From Comamonas sp. (GTDB taxonomy: Bacteria; Pseudomonadota; Gammaproteobacteria; Burkholderiales; Burkholderiaceae_C), in assembly GCA_031277805.1 (NCBI GenBank), contig JAITLR010000011.1, forward strand, positions 1-64,000: a stretch of 64,000 nt of DNA, given 5' to 3'. Shown one piece after another: positions 34,514-43,998 of the stretch. The first letter of the stretch is position 1; each line of letters opens with the position of its first letter. The notes below the pieces were generated by a model. The model worked only from the letters and a program-made list of their open reading frames with translations. It had not been told where the DNA came from and did not search any database. The translations under genes and the position numbers were made by a program.

Positions 34514-34673
34514 CCCTGAACAAGCCCCGCGATAACAGCAGTACAGGGCATGTTTTGTTGCAATGCAGCAAGAATAACGACATCAAGCGAATTTTTCGAC
34601 GCAGGACGCTGGAGCCGACAGGTTTCTGTCATCCATGTTCCACGTACCGAAAACGCTATTTTTCAGCGGGAGC

Positions 34674-34713
34674 AAAAACAAAAAGGACTTCAAGGCCAAA
34701 GGCCTGAAGTCCT
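34674..34713 (-). terminator. Terminator after tRNA-Leu
   Basis: A 13-bp stem with one bulged base (34684-34697 with 34701-34713; loop AAA) is followed on the minus strand by TTTTTGTTTTTG. It lies 20 bases past the CCA end of tRNA-Leu. Confidence 0.85.
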
Positions 34714-34732
34714 CGTCAACACCTTCAAACAC

Positions 34733-34821
34733 TGGTGCCCCGAACCGGAATCGAACCGGTACGCTTCGTTAAAAGCGGCAGATTTTAAGTCTGCAGTGTC
34801 TACCAATTTCACCATCGGGGC
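34733..34821 (-). tRNA. tRNA-Leu (anticodon UAA)
   Basis: The minus strand gives an 89-base gene including an encoded CCA end. The acceptor stem pairs GCCCCGA with TCGGGGC, the anticodon loop CTTAAAA between GCAGA and TCTGC gives anticodon UAA, a long variable arm is present as in class II tRNAs, and the T loop reads TTCGAAT. It decodes UUA/UUG leucine codons. Confidence 0.96.
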
Positions 34822-34887
34822 CCACTTGCCGCATGGCGCAAGCACCATCCGGCAAGTATTGCATCAGCCGACAGACCAATGCAATAA

Positions 34888-34913
34888 AAAAGGGAAGCTT
34901 TTGCTTCCCTTTT
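34888..34913 (-). terminator. Terminator after tRNA-Gly
   Basis: An 11-bp stem (34888-34898 with 34903-34913, loop TTTT) is followed on the minus strand by TTTTTTATTG. It lies just after the CCA end of tRNA-Gly and before tRNA-Leu, so the two tRNA genes are unlikely to be one simple transcript. Confidence 0.85.
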
Positions 34914-34920
34914 CAAAATC

Positions 34921-34996
34921 TGGAGCGGGAAAACGGGTTCGAACCGTCGACCTATACCTTGGCAAGGTATCGCTCTACCAACTGAGCTATTCCCGC
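34921..34996 (-). tRNA. tRNA-Gly (anticodon GCC)
   Basis: The minus strand gives a 76-base gene with encoded CCA. The acceptor stem pairs GCGGGAA with TTCCCGC, the D arm has AGCTCAGTTGGTAGAGC, the anticodon loop TTGCCAA gives GCC, and the T arm has GGTTCGAACC. It decodes GGC/GGU. Confidence 0.97.
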
Positions 34997-35033
34997 ATCT
35001 CTGAAAGCATCATGCTTTACAGAACAGACTTGA

Positions 35034-35064
35034 ATTATAGCCAGAAAAATTTACCGTTTTTCAA
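35034..35064 (-). promoter_or_regulatory. Promoter of tRNA-Gly
   Basis: On the minus strand a perfect TATAAT (35039 to 35034) lies 38 bases before the tRNA, with TTGAAA (35064 to 35059) upstream. The spacing of 19 bases is slightly long. The perfect -10 in this GC-rich genome makes a strong constitutive tRNA promoter likely. Confidence 0.6.
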
Positions 35065-35092
35065 ATTCGGCAAATTTCTCACTCGATCAGTA

Positions 35093-36715
35093 TCAAGCAA
35101 GCTGGGCTGCTCGCTCCAGGCGAGCTTTGACGATCTGCAGCAAATCCCGCTTTTGCACCTTGTTGGAGGCGTTGACGGGCAGGCTGTCGAGCTGCAGCAC
35201 AAAACGCGGCACCTTGTAGTTGGCCATATTGGCACGGCACCAGGCAATGAAGTCATCCTTGTCCAGCGTCATGCCATTGCGCGCCACCACGCAGGCACAG
35301 CCGACCTCGCCCATGCGCTCGTCGGCCACGCCGATCACGGCAACCTGTGCCACTTCGGGATGGTTGGAAAGCAGGCGCTCGATTTCGGCCGGGTAGCAAT
35401 TGAAACCGCCAACGATGAACATGTCCTTGAGTCGATCGGTAATACGCAGATAACCACGCTCGTCCAGCACGCCAACATCGCCGGTATGCAGCCAGCCATC
35501 GGCGTCGATGGTCTCTGCCGTGGCTTCCTCGTCCTCGAAGTAGCCCTGCATGATGTGATAGCCACGCAGCAATACCTCACCGGCCTCGCCAACCGCCACT
35601 TGCCTACCCTGCCCGTCCACGCAACGCACCTCGGTGCCGGGCAAAGCCTTGCCGCAGGTATTGGTCACGGTCTCCACCGAATCCGTCGGCTCGCATAAGG
35701 TGGCACAGCCACCGCACTCCGTCAGACCATAGGCCGTGCTCACGTTTCTGATGCCCAGTTCCTCGCGCATGCGCCGGATCAGAATCGGTGGCACGGTTGA
35801 CGCTCCCGTGACCGAGGACTGCAGCGAACTCAGATCAAAGCTCTTGAGCTGGGGGTGTGCCAGCATGGACAGGAATAGCGTTGGAGGACCTGGCATGAAG
35901 GTGATGCGGTCACCTTCAATGCGGCGCAGGATCGCCTCGGCATCGAATACCTGTTCGGGGTATACCGTCGCTCCCTGCAACAAAGCCGCTACCCAACCCG
36001 CCTTGTAGCCAAAGGTATGGAAAAAAGGGTTGACGATCAGATAGCGACTGCCTTCGGTCAACCCCACCACCTCGGACCAGGCCTTGAAAGCCAGAATCGT
36101 CGGGCGGTGCGCGCACATCACCCCCTTTGGACGGCCCGTGGTGCCCGAGGTGAACATCAGGTCGGCTGTATCGTCTGGCTTGATACGGGCTTCACGCTGC
36201 AGCTGCGCTTGCGCCTCCGTGGCATCGGCCTTGGCCATGAACTGTGTCCAACTCAGGTCCGCACTGGGCAGGACCTTGTCGCCCAGCACCACCAGATGCT
36301 CCAGCGTTGCGGGGCGCTGTCCGCCCAGCAGGTCGGGATAGTAGTTGTTGAGGAAGTCGCCCACACTGATCAGCACCTTGGCGCGGCTGCGCTCCAGAAT
36401 GTCGGCAGCCTCGGCCCCCTTCATGCGGGTGTTCAGGGGCACCAGCACTCCGCCAGCCGCATGCACACCACAAGCTGCCACAATCCATTCGCTGAGATTG
36501 GGCGCCCACAAAGCCACACGATCACCCGCTTGCAGACCCAACGCCATCAGGGCCCTCGCCACCTGGCGGCTGAGTCGCTGCAGTTGCGGATAGCTGATGG
36601 AACTGCCATTTTCGACAATGGCCGCACGTTCGGCAAAGCGACTGGCTACATCGGCCAGCATGCCAGGCAAGGTCAATACTGCCTCTGGCATCGCGTTCTG
36701 TTGGATATTCGACAT
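35093..36715 (-). CDS. scdA: Acyl-CoA ligase for the steroid C/D-ring acid (ORF18/ScdA, FadD3-like)
   Basis: This 540-residue AMP-forming ligase has the P-loop [11 protein letters not shown], the YGLTECGG segment, the GWLHTGD hinge and the C-terminal lysine in NKVQKRDL, all intact. From its position at the end of the tesA2-H-I-ORF17 operon it corresponds to ORF18 of C. testosteroni TA441, whose loss causes build-up of the hexahydroindane propionate (HIP) acid, and to FadD3 of actinobacteria, which joins CoA to HIP. It would thus start degradation of rings C and D. The start follows a GGAG site, three bases after the previous stop. The symbol is from memory of TA441 naming. Confidence 0.88.
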   Translation of the reverse strand: MSNIQQNAMPEAVLTLPGMLADVASRFAERAAIVENGSSISYPQLQRLSRQVARALMALGLQAGDRVALWAPNLSEWIVAACGVHAAGGVLVPLNTRMKGAEAADILERSRAKVLISVGDFLNNYYPDLLGGQRPATLEHLVVLGDKVLPSADLSWTQFMAKADATEAQAQLQREARIKPDDTADLMFTSGTTGRPKGVMCAHRPTILAFKAWSEVVGLTEGSRYLIVNPFFHTFGYKAGWVAALLQGATVYPEQVFDAEAILRRIEGDRITFMPGPPTLFLSMLAHPQLKSFDLSSLQSSVTGASTVPPILIRRMREELGIRNVSTAYGLTECGGCATLCEPTDSVETVTNTCGKALPGTEVRCVDGQGRQVAVGEAGEVLLRGYHIMQGYFEDEEATAETIDADGWLHTGDVGVLDERGYLRITDRLKDMFIVGGFNCYPAEIERLLSNHPEVAQVAVIGVADERMGEVGCACVVARNGMTLDKDDFIAWCRANMANYKVPRFVLQLDSLPVNASNKVQKRDLLQIVKARLERAAQLA

Positions 36716-36718
36716 GGT

Positions 36719-37792
36719 TTACTCCGGGAATTTGACGCGCAGCTTCTCGCTGGTGGGAACCGACTGGCAGGCCAGGGTCCACTTCTTGGAAAGATCCTTG
36801 GTATCCAGCACTTCGTTGTGACGCAGATGCACGCTGCCGTCCTGCACCAGGCACATGCAGGAAGCGCACATGCCGGCCTGGCAGGAGAAGGGCACGTTGA
36901 TCCCGGCGCGCAGGCCGGCTTCAAGAATGGTTTCCGTGCCACTGCAGGTAAATTCGTACTCTTCGCCATCCAGACACAGCTGCACCACGGCCTCGTCGAC
37001 GGTAGCATCCATGGGAGATACGGCATCTTGCTGCTGCATCTGCTGCAGGGTTTCCTCATCCGGCAGAGAAACAAAGCGTTCCACATGCACCTGCTCGGCG
37101 GGCATTCCGGCGGCAATCATTGCGGCTTGCGCTGCGTCCATGAAAGGACCGGGCCCGCAGATAAAAGCCTGTCCGGCATTGGGAATCCAGGGCGTAGCCC
37201 AGGCCGCCAACTGCTGCTGTGAGGGAGCCCCTTGCACCGAGTCCAGCCAGTGCATGACCTGCAGGCGATCCGGATACTCGGCCGCCAGTTGCTGCAGATC
37301 CTTCTTGAAGATGACAGAGCGCTCATCACGATTGGCATAGAACAGCACCACATTGCCCCGATGCTGCTTGAGCACGGTGCGCAAAATGGAGAACACCGGC
37401 GTGATGCCGCTGCCCCCGGCCAGCAGCAGAAAATTCTGCCCCAGATTTCTGGGGGAGAACAAGCCGGAAGGCGGCATGAGTTCGATCATGTCACCCGCAC
37501 GAATTTTGTCGCAGACCCAGTTGGAGCCACGCCCCTGATGCACGCGCTTGACGGTCACGCGCAGTGCATCATCCAGTGCCGGAGCACTGGACATGGAATA
37601 GCAACGAGGCACATAGCGCCCCTCGATTGGCAATCGCAGCGTCAGAAACTGGCCGGGCTTGTAGCTGAACCGCTCCGCCAATGCCTCAGGCACATCAAAC
37701 ACAATGGATTTGGTGTCGTGTGTTTCATCGATCACTGCGCGCACCCTCAACGGGTGATAGCGCGATGCGGTTGTTGTGGCTTCACTGCTCAT
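36719..37792 (-). CDS. kshB: Ferredoxin reductase of 3-ketosteroid 9-alpha-hydroxylase (KshB-like, ORF17)
   Basis: This 357-residue electron-transfer protein has an FAD domain (RCYSMSS, about residues 60-66), an NAD domain (GGSGITPVFSIL) and a C-terminal plant-type [2Fe-2S] domain with C-x4-C-x2-C (CQAGMCASC) and a last Cys in TLACQ. This order is that of KshB, which passes electrons from NADH to the Rieske oxygenase KshA for 9-alpha-hydroxylation and opening of ring B. The KshA gene is not in the window. I chose the ATG at 37792 because an AAGGGG site lies six bases before it. It is followed directly by the acyl-CoA ligase gene. Confidence 0.87.
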   Translation of the reverse strand: MSSEATTTASRYHPLRVRAVIDETHDTKSIVFDVPEALAERFSYKPGQFLTLRLPIEGRYVPRCYSMSSAPALDDALRVTVKRVHQGRGSNWVCDKIRAGDMIELMPPSGLFSPRNLGQNFLLLAGGSGITPVFSILRTVLKQHRGNVVLFYANRDERSVIFKKDLQQLAAEYPDRLQVMHWLDSVQGAPSQQQLAAWATPWIPNAGQAFICGPGPFMDAAQAAMIAAGMPAEQVHVERFVSLPDEETLQQMQQQDAVSPMDATVDEAVVQLCLDGEEYEFTCSGTETILEAGLRAGINVPFSCQAGMCASCMCLVQDGSVHLRHNEVLDTKDLSKKWTLACQSVPTSEKLRVKFPE

Positions 37793-37888
37793 TTCCATCC
37801 CCTTGCTCACTCACACCTATCTGTGCAGCCATGGCCGCCGCTCCGGCAGCCAGCACTTCGGTCCATAGCTGCCCCTAAAACTCTGGGG

Positions 37889-39622
37889 TTAGACAATCAG
37901 GCTGCCCTCTGTCTGCCCGGCAACTGCAACTGCGCTACATGGCAACCGATCCTCCAAAGCAGCAGCCTTGCCCGCACGACGCCCGGAAAACACGCAGTCG
38001 GCCAAGGAAAGCCCGCTGACATAGCGCGAAGACGCCACGCCAATAGCCGTACGCCCTGCGGCATAGAGGCCTGGAATATCACGGCCAGCGCCATCAATGA
38101 CAGCACCGTTTTCCTCATTGACCTTGAGCCCTCCCAGACTCAATACGGCCAACGGGAACATCTTCTGGCTGATGGAGATATCGATGGCAAACAGCGAGCC
38201 GCCCTTGAACTCATGACGCATGTCCAGAGATTTGCCCATGGGGTCGTCGCGCTCACCGCGCGCTGCGGCATTGGCCGCATCGAACTGGCGCTGCAGCAAA
38301 GCCGCGTCGGCCCCGATCTTGCTGGCGAGATCGAATACGGACCGGCCCTTGACCGCCACCTTGTACATCAGCACCAGCGCGGGCATGGACTGAAACGCCC
38401 AAAGCCCGCCGAACAGGCACTGCCAGATCGCCTGGCGGCGCAGGCGGCTGTCGATGATGAGCCAAGCCTTGCCGCCCTGGTTCTCCATCATCTCGTAGCC
38501 AAGCTTGGCGCCATAGACCTGCTCGTTGCAAAAGCGCTCACCCCTGTTGTTGACCACCAGTCCCTTTGGCCAGACCGAGGGCGGCGTGATGAAGCGCCAG
38601 GCCGAGATATTGTTCAGATCCTGTCCTATGCCGCCCGCCGACTGGCCCAGGCGCAGGCCCGAGCCGTCGCAACCTGCGGCACCCGTAAGCCACCCCGGTG
38701 TATAGGCCGGAGCATGCTGACTCATGAGTTCGGAGTTGAAGACATAGCCGCCAGTGGAGAGCACCACGGCCTGCCTGGCGCGGATGAAGCGCTTCTCGCC
38801 GATCTCGCTTTCGATCTGCGCGGCCTCGCGCCGACCCGCCTGAGCACGCGGCGCCTGGTACAGACGCCACTTGGCCACCAGCTCGTCGAGCTTCTTGTGG
38901 CGCTCGGTCAGCGCGTCGCCGGCCGGCAGCACCATGACCTCCACGCCCAGCACCCGGCCCGTATCCCGCTCGCGCACCAGGCGCTGCACGCGGGCCTGAG
39001 TCAGAGTGCGTGCGCCATGGGCCAACGTGGACTGCTTGAGCGCCGCATAGAACATAGCGCCCGACTGTCCCTTGGCCACCGCACGGTGGCCGCGCGGCAC
39101 GGGCTTCTTGGCCAGCTTGGGATTGCCGTAGGCCGGCACCACCTCGTTGCCCGAGTAGTACAGGTAAATGCCATCGGACGGATACGAGGTCTTGTAAGCC
39201 GGCATGGTGGAGCCGAAGCTCACGCCCTGCTTTTCCAGCCACTGCAGATTCGCGACGCTGTCGCGGCTGAAGCGTGCAAGAGTCGCATCGCTGACCACGC
39301 CGTTGACTTCATGCTTGAGGTAGTCCTCCATGGCCTCGGGCGTGTCCTCGAAGCCCGCCTGCTTCTGGTAGACCGTGCCGCCACCCGCATAGACCACGCC
39401 GCCCGAAAGCACACTGGCGCCGCCGCCACCGAAGCGGTCTATCACCAGCACCTCGGCGCCCTGCTCGCGCGCCTCGATGGCTGCGCTGGCACCCGCGGCG
39501 CCCCAGCCGACCACGATCACGTCCGTGGCATCCGACCACAGGACTTCATCGGCAGAGCCCACGTCCAGCGCCGCATCCACGGGATTGATGGTGCTGATGT
39601 GTTTTGGGGAACTGTTTGTCAT
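37889..39622 (-). CDS. tesI: 3-Ketosteroid Delta4(5-alpha)-dehydrogenase, TesI-like flavoprotein
   Basis: This 577-residue flavoprotein has an N-terminal FAD-binding motif (VIVVGWGAAGASAAIEA, about residues 34-50), the GGGGASVLSGGVVYAGGG loop and a C-terminal GLYAAGRTAIGVASSRYVSGLSLADCV FAD-contact segment, as in the succinate dehydrogenase/fumarate reductase-like 3-oxosteroid dehydrogenases. Beside tesH it corresponds to TesI, which adds the 4,5 double bond to 5-alpha-3-ketosteroids. The start at 39622 follows a GGGGAG site; a longer frame to 40126 lies inside tesH in another frame and is not real. It is 14 bases after tesH. Confidence 0.87.
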   Translation of the reverse strand: MTNSSPKHISTINPVDAALDVGSADEVLWSDATDVIVVGWGAAGASAAIEAREQGAEVLVIDRFGGGGASVLSGGVVYAGGGTVYQKQAGFEDTPEAMEDYLKHEVNGVVSDATLARFSRDSVANLQWLEKQGVSFGSTMPAYKTSYPSDGIYLYYSGNEVVPAYGNPKLAKKPVPRGHRAVAKGQSGAMFYAALKQSTLAHGARTLTQARVQRLVRERDTGRVLGVEVMVLPAGDALTERHKKLDELVAKWRLYQAPRAQAGRREAAQIESEIGEKRFIRARQAVVLSTGGYVFNSELMSQHAPAYTPGWLTGAAGCDGSGLRLGQSAGGIGQDLNNISAWRFITPPSVWPKGLVVNNRGERFCNEQVYGAKLGYEMMENQGGKAWLIIDSRLRRQAIWQCLFGGLWAFQSMPALVLMYKVAVKGRSVFDLASKIGADAALLQRQFDAANAAARGERDDPMGKSLDMRHEFKGGSLFAIDISISQKMFPLAVLSLGGLKVNEENGAVIDGAGRDIPGLYAAGRTAIGVASSRYVSGLSLADCVFSGRRAGKAAALEDRLPCSAVAVAGQTEGSLIV

Positions 39623-39636
39623 CGATCTCCCCGTGC

Positions 39637-41367
39637 TCAAACGGCCTTGCCCAGCAGTTGGGGGTTTTCCAGCGGCAACGGCTGACCCAGCATGTCCGCC
39701 ACCGCGCGGAAGGCAAAAGTCATGGCCGGCCCCAGCGTGGAGCCCGCACCCGGATAGGTGGGCCCCATCGCGGAAGCGGAGTTGTTGCCCACACAGTACA
39801 GGCCCCCGATGGTCTGGCCTTCGGTGTTGAGCACACGAGCTTCGCGGTCGGTCAGCAGACCGCCCTTGGTACCGATTTCGCCGGGCCACAGGCGCATCGC
39901 ATAGAACGGGCCTTTCTCGATGGGGCCGAGATTGGGGTTCTTCAGCCGCGGGTCGCCGTAATAGCGGTCGAACACATTGCCGCCACGGTCGAAATCCAGA
40001 TCCTTGCCGCTGGCTGCATATTCGGTCATGCGACGGGCGCTGTCCTGCAAACCGGCGGCATCCACACCAATCTGGGCGGCCAGTGCCTCCAGCGTATCGG
40101 CCTTCCAGTAGACCTTGCCCAGCCATTCGAGCTTGAGCTTGCTGTCGGGCACGGCGGACGCCGGCATCAGCGGGCCCATGGGGTTCTTCGCGCGGAAGTC
40201 GGCATCGAACACGATCCAGGCCGGCACACCGCCGTTGCCCTTGGCCTGCTCGGCCAGCATGGCCTGCTGGAACTCGGGGTAAGGCCCGGATTCGTCAAGA
40301 AAGCGCTGCCCCCTGGCATTGACCACCATGCAGCCGGGCAGTGAACGCTCGACGAAGATGCCGCGGAACGACGGCTCGCCCGGCACGTCCATCGTGGGCA
40401 CGCCCCAGGACCAGTCCATCAGATGCATTTGCGCACCCACGGCCTGGCCCGCGCGGTGGGCATCGCCGGTATTGCATTCGACGGGCGTCGCCGTCCATTC
40501 AGCGCGGCTAGGTTGAACCAGATACTGCTCGCGCATCTGCTGGTTGCGCTCGAAACCGCCGGCGCCCAGCAGCACACCGCGTCTGGCGCCGAGCTGCAGG
40601 CGCTGACCGTTCTTCTCGATGATGACACCCGTCACGCGGCCCGCGCCATCCTGCACCAGCTCCTTGAGCGGGGCATTGCGCCACATCTCGACACCGGCCT
40701 TGCGCGCGGCCGTCAGCAGGCCGGCGATCAGGGCCTGGCCACCGGTCAGACGGCGGTCACGCCTGGTCTTGCTGCGCCAGGGGTAGTCGAGGAAGTACCT
40801 GAGCATGGTGCCCACCAGCGCAAAGCGGGACTTGAGTTCGCGCGAGAGCATGGAATGCGCCTCGAAGGCGTTCATGCTCATGCGGCCGAAGATCTGATTG
40901 CCGGGCAGCCCCGGGCGCATGGTCTCCAGCGCTTCCAGACCGAGCTTGGCGGCATTGAAATCCATCGGGTCCATGGTGCGGCCGCCGGTCTTGGAACCTG
41001 CGATATGCGGGTAATAGTCCGCGTACTTGGCCATGGCGCGGTAGGGAATGCCGATCTGGCGCAGATACTCGGCCATCTTGCTCGCGGTTTCCACATAGGC
41101 CAGCACCCTGTCGTCCGTGGCCATGCCGCGCACGCAGCGTTTCATGTAGCTGAAGGCGGTTTCCAGATCGTCCCTGACGCCCGCACGCTGCTGGTCATAG
41201 TTGAGCGGAATCCAGATGCCGCCACCCGACAGGGCCGAAGTGCCACCAAACAGATCGGCCTTCTCGACCACCAGGGTCTTGAGTCCTTGCTCCTGAGCGC
41301 GAATGGCGCCCAGCATGGCACCCGCACCTGAACCCACGACGATCAGGTCATATTCTTGTTCTGCCAT
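39637..41367 (-). CDS. tesH: 3-Ketosteroid Delta1-dehydrogenase
   Basis: This 576-residue flavoprotein matches KstD/TesH: an FAD motif at residues 11-18 (VGSGAGAM), the GGTSALSGGGIWIP block, GAGGFERN in the middle, and a C-terminal YCVGNNSASAMGPTYPGAGSTLGP segment that provides FAD contacts and catalytic-site residues (the YPG Tyr/Gly region). It introduces the 1,2 double bond in ring A of 3-ketosteroids, which with 9-alpha-hydroxylation leads to aromatisation and opening of ring B. It lies between tesA2 and tesI in the leftward operon. Confidence 0.93.
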   Translation of the reverse strand: MAEQEYDLIVVGSGAGAMLGAIRAQEQGLKTLVVEKADLFGGTSALSGGGIWIPLNYDQQRAGVRDDLETAFSYMKRCVRGMATDDRVLAYVETASKMAEYLRQIGIPYRAMAKYADYYPHIAGSKTGGRTMDPMDFNAAKLGLEALETMRPGLPGNQIFGRMSMNAFEAHSMLSRELKSRFALVGTMLRYFLDYPWRSKTRRDRRLTGGQALIAGLLTAARKAGVEMWRNAPLKELVQDGAGRVTGVIIEKNGQRLQLGARRGVLLGAGGFERNQQMREQYLVQPSRAEWTATPVECNTGDAHRAGQAVGAQMHLMDWSWGVPTMDVPGEPSFRGIFVERSLPGCMVVNARGQRFLDESGPYPEFQQAMLAEQAKGNGGVPAWIVFDADFRAKNPMGPLMPASAVPDSKLKLEWLGKVYWKADTLEALAAQIGVDAAGLQDSARRMTEYAASGKDLDFDRGGNVFDRYYGDPRLKNPNLGPIEKGPFYAMRLWPGEIGTKGGLLTDREARVLNTEGQTIGGLYCVGNNSASAMGPTYPGAGSTLGPAMTFAFRAVADMLGQPLPLENPQLLGKAV

Positions 41368-41467
41368 ACCTTGTCTCCCGGAATACTTGCTTTATGGATG
41401 GACGGCTGAAAACGGATAGTGGCGGCGGCCACCGCCAGGTTGCCACCGCCATCTCAGCCTGCAGAGA

Positions 41468-42664
41468 TCAGACGAAGGGTTCCTGATTGGGCAGGCCCAG
41501 CACATGCGAGCCGTAGGCGCGCACATAGGCGTCGGTGTTGTTCGCGATATGGGCGCGGCCCTGGTGGATGTCGCGGAAAACGCGCTCGATGGAATTCGTC
41601 TTGTAGGTTCCACTACCTGCGCAGGCACGCAGCAGCTCGTTGGCGTGCTGACCCGCCAGCTTTGGCACATAGGAGGCCTGAGCACGCTGCAGCAGACGTT
41701 CTTGCAGCGGCAGCTGTACGCCTGTCTTGGCGGCGTCCACGATGCGCGCGTAGTTGCGGTACAGCACCAGCTTGAGCTGGTCCACGGCGATCGTGGCCTC
41801 GGCCACTGCGGTCTGCGCGTTCACGTCCTCGGCCGTCTTGTTGCCATGCTTGCCCACATGGGCCGTGGCGCGCTGGGTGAAAGCCTCGATCGCACCTTCC
41901 AACGCACCCAGAGCGGCAGTGGACACTGCGCGCTGGAACACATGGGTAAAGGGAATGCGGAACAGCCAGCCGGGGTTTTCCTTGCGGCCGGGGCAGCCCT
42001 CATCGCTGTGATCGTTGGTGTACTGGATGCGGTGAGAAGGCACGAAGACACCCTCGACCACGATGTCATGGCTGCCGGTGGCGCGCAGACCCAGTACGTC
42101 CCAGTTGTCCTCGATGCGGTAATCGGCCTTGGGCAGCAGAAAGGTCACATGCTCCAGTCCCGGCGTGCCGTCGCGCTTGGGCAGGAGGCCGCCCAGGAAC
42201 AGCCAGTCACAGTGCTTGGAGCCGCTCGAGAAGCCCCAGCGGCCGCTGAACTTGAAGCCACCTTCCACAGGCTCGGCCTTGCCCGTGGGCATATAGGTGG
42301 AGGCAATGCGCACGCTGCTGTCCTTGCCCCAGACATCCTGCTGAGCCTGATCGGGGAACAGCGCCAGCTGCCAGGGGTGCACGCCGACTACGCCGTAGAC
42401 CCAGGCCGTGGACATGCAGCCCTTGGCCAGTTCCATCTGCACGCTGTAGAACACGCGCGGATCCATCTCATAGCCGCCCCAGCGCTTGGGTTGCAGCACG
42501 CGGAACAGACCTGCCTCGGCCATCTCGGCAATGGTCTCGTCGCTGATCCTGCCTTCACGGTCGGCCTGCTGGGCGCGTTCGGCCAGCTTGACGGCCAGGG
42601 CCTTAGCGCGCTCAATCACGCCGAGAGCGTCCGGGGTGAGGTAGTTATCTGTCATTGCGTTCAT
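41468..42664 (-). CDS. tesA2: 3-HSA hydroxylase, oxygenase component (HsaA/TesA2-like)
   Basis: This 398-residue protein has the acyl-CoA-dehydrogenase-like fold of flavin-dependent two-component monooxygenases (HsaA, HpaB-type group D): an N-terminal helical domain, a central beta domain with WGFSSGSKHCDW and GLRATGSHDIVVEGVFVP, and a C-terminal helix bundle. In steroid degradation it hydroxylates 3-HSA at C4 to a catechol, using reduced flavin from the reductase encoded divergently. The ATG at 42664 follows a GGAG site. It is first in the leftward operon and a candidate regulator box lies 98 bases upstream. TA441 numbering (A2 for oxygenase) is inferred from gene order. Confidence 0.9.
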   Translation of the reverse strand: MNAMTDNYLTPDALGVIERAKALAVKLAERAQQADREGRISDETIAEMAEAGLFRVLQPKRWGGYEMDPRVFYSVQMELAKGCMSTAWVYGVVGVHPWQLALFPDQAQQDVWGKDSSVRIASTYMPTGKAEPVEGGFKFSGRWGFSSGSKHCDWLFLGGLLPKRDGTPGLEHVTFLLPKADYRIEDNWDVLGLRATGSHDIVVEGVFVPSHRIQYTNDHSDEGCPGRKENPGWLFRIPFTHVFQRAVSTAALGALEGAIEAFTQRATAHVGKHGNKTAEDVNAQTAVAEATIAVDQLKLVLYRNYARIVDAAKTGVQLPLQERLLQRAQASYVPKLAGQHANELLRACAGSGTYKTNSIERVFRDIHQGRAHIANNTDAYVRAYGSHVLGLPNQEPFV

Positions 42665-42762
42665 ACAAGTCTCCAGTTGCCGCTCCACCGGGCGGCTTGT
42701 GGTGTGGTGGGCAAGGCATTGCGCCTATGGCAAAGAATGCTCTCACCATGCAAAAACGCATT

Positions 42763-42780
42763 CATCGTCCGATCAGACTA
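42763..42780 (-). promoter_or_regulatory. Candidate steroid-regulon box, tesA2 side
   Basis: On the minus strand TAGTCT-GATC-GGACGATG is an interrupted inverted repeat with its stronger half-site towards tesA2. The same pattern precedes the DUF1329, YCF48-RND and enoyl-CoA hydratase genes. A LuxR-type regulator such as TesR/TeiR could bind it. Confidence 0.5.
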
Positions 42781-42877
42781 ACGGGATCCCTAGCGGACCC
42801 AGGCACCCTGAGGCACATGCCGCAGACCCCGGAAAACACCTGCCTAGGACAAACACCGAGCCCGTTCCCCCCCCTGC

Positions 42878-42895
42878 TAGTCCATGTGAAGGATT
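42878..42895 (+). promoter_or_regulatory. Weak candidate steroid-regulon box, tesA1 side
   Basis: TAGTCC-ATGT-GAAGGATT matches the left half of the shared motif and five of eight positions of the right half. It lies 48 bases before the tesA1 start. It is a possible low-affinity copy only. Confidence 0.25.
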
Positions 42896-42943
42896 CAAAA
42901 AAAAGCCACGGGCAGCACTCTTGCAGCAAGGAGACCTTCAGCC

Positions 42944-43921
42944 ATGCAAAGTACTGCCGCCACTTACGATCCCAAAGACTTCCGCCGTGCCCTGGGTATG
43001 TTCGGCACCGGAGTCACCATCGTCACCACCCGTGCCGAAAGCGGCGAGCCTGTGGGGATCACGGCCAACAGCTTCAACTCGGTCTCGCTGGAGCCACCCA
43101 TGGTGCTGTGGAGCCTGGCCAAGAATGCACGCAGCCTGCCCGTGTTCCAGAGCGCCGACACCTGGAATGTGCACATCCTCTCCAATGAGCAGGAAGCCCT
43201 GTCCAACCGCTTTGCCCGTGCAGGCGAGGACAAGTTCTCGGGTCTGCCGCTGGACTCGGAAGAAGCCCATGCCCCGCTGTTGCAGGACTGCAGCGCGCGC
43301 TTCAAATGCAAGACCGCTTTCCAGTACGACGGCGGCGACCACATCATCTTTGTGGGCGAGGTGACCAGCTACGACGCCAATCCGCACCCGCCGCTGCTGT
43401 ATGTGACCGGTGGCTACGCTCTGGCTTCACGCAAGGCCAACGCCGTGGCCAGCGAGCCGGCAGCCGACACCAACACCGCCTATTCCGAAAATCTCATCGG
43501 TTACCTGATGGGACGTTCTCACTTCCAATTTCTGAGCGGTCTTCGCAAGCCCATGGCGGCCTACGGCATGACAGATGCAGATTTCTATGTGCTGTCGCTG
43601 CTGAGCATCCAGCAACCTCAGTCGCCTGCCGAGATTGCCTCGCACATGGCCTACACCGGCACCGATATCGGTGCGGTCGCCCTGCAGTCGCTGATTGCCA
43701 AGGGCTGGGTGGAGGAAAGCCGTGATCGCGCTCAATCCTTGCAGCTCACGCCTCAGGGCAACGAAGCCATCCTTCATGTACTGGCCGCCGCCAAGGCCGT
43801 TGAGACCGATCTCATCGAAAGCCTGGGCGAGATGGAGGCCGCCACGTTGCGCAACCTGCTCAAGAAAGCCATTGCCGCCACCGACCCCGGCCTGCCCAAG
43901 CTCTGGCAGGCCAAGAGCTGA
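42944..43921 (+). CDS. tesA1: 3-HSA hydroxylase, flavin reductase component fused to a MarR-like domain
   Basis: Residues 1-165 form a flavin reductase domain (FGTGVTIVTTR, GITANSFNSVSLEPPMV, FVGEVTSY) that would reduce FMN or FAD with NADH for the oxygenase TesA2. Residues from about 182 to 318 look like a MarR winged-helix domain (FYVLSLLSIQQPQSPAEIASHM, ALQSLIAKGWVEESRDRAQSLQLTPQG). The best-known example of this fusion is reductase C1 of 4-hydroxyphenylacetate hydroxylase from Acinetobacter baumannii, where the MarR-like part makes flavin reduction respond to substrate. A GGAG site precedes the start. It heads the rightward operon. Numbering follows TA441 order by inference. Confidence 0.88.
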   Translation: MQSTAATYDPKDFRRALGMFGTGVTIVTTRAESGEPVGITANSFNSVSLEPPMVLWSLAKNARSLPVFQSADTWNVHILSNEQEALSNRFARAGEDKFSGLPLDSEEAHAPLLQDCSARFKCKTAFQYDGGDHIIFVGEVTSYDANPHPPLLYVTGGYALASRKANAVASEPAADTNTAYSENLIGYLMGRSHFQFLSGLRKPMAAYGMTDADFYVLSLLSIQQPQSPAEIASHMAYTGTDIGAVALQSLIAKGWVEESRDRAQSLQLTPQGNEAILHVLAAAKAVETDLIESLGEMEAATLRNLLKKAIAATDPGLPKLWQAKS

Positions 43922-43998
43922 AGCCAGGCCAGCATCGAATCCTCACCCGAAGGCCGGAAGCAGCCTTCGCCTATCCACTCCAAGCATCAAAAACAGAG

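Noticed and set aside
37232-39685. 817-codon plus-strand open frame opposite kshB and tesI
   Set aside because: It is antisense to two strongly supported flavoenzyme genes; the translation has no domain and reflects the high third-position GC of the real genes.
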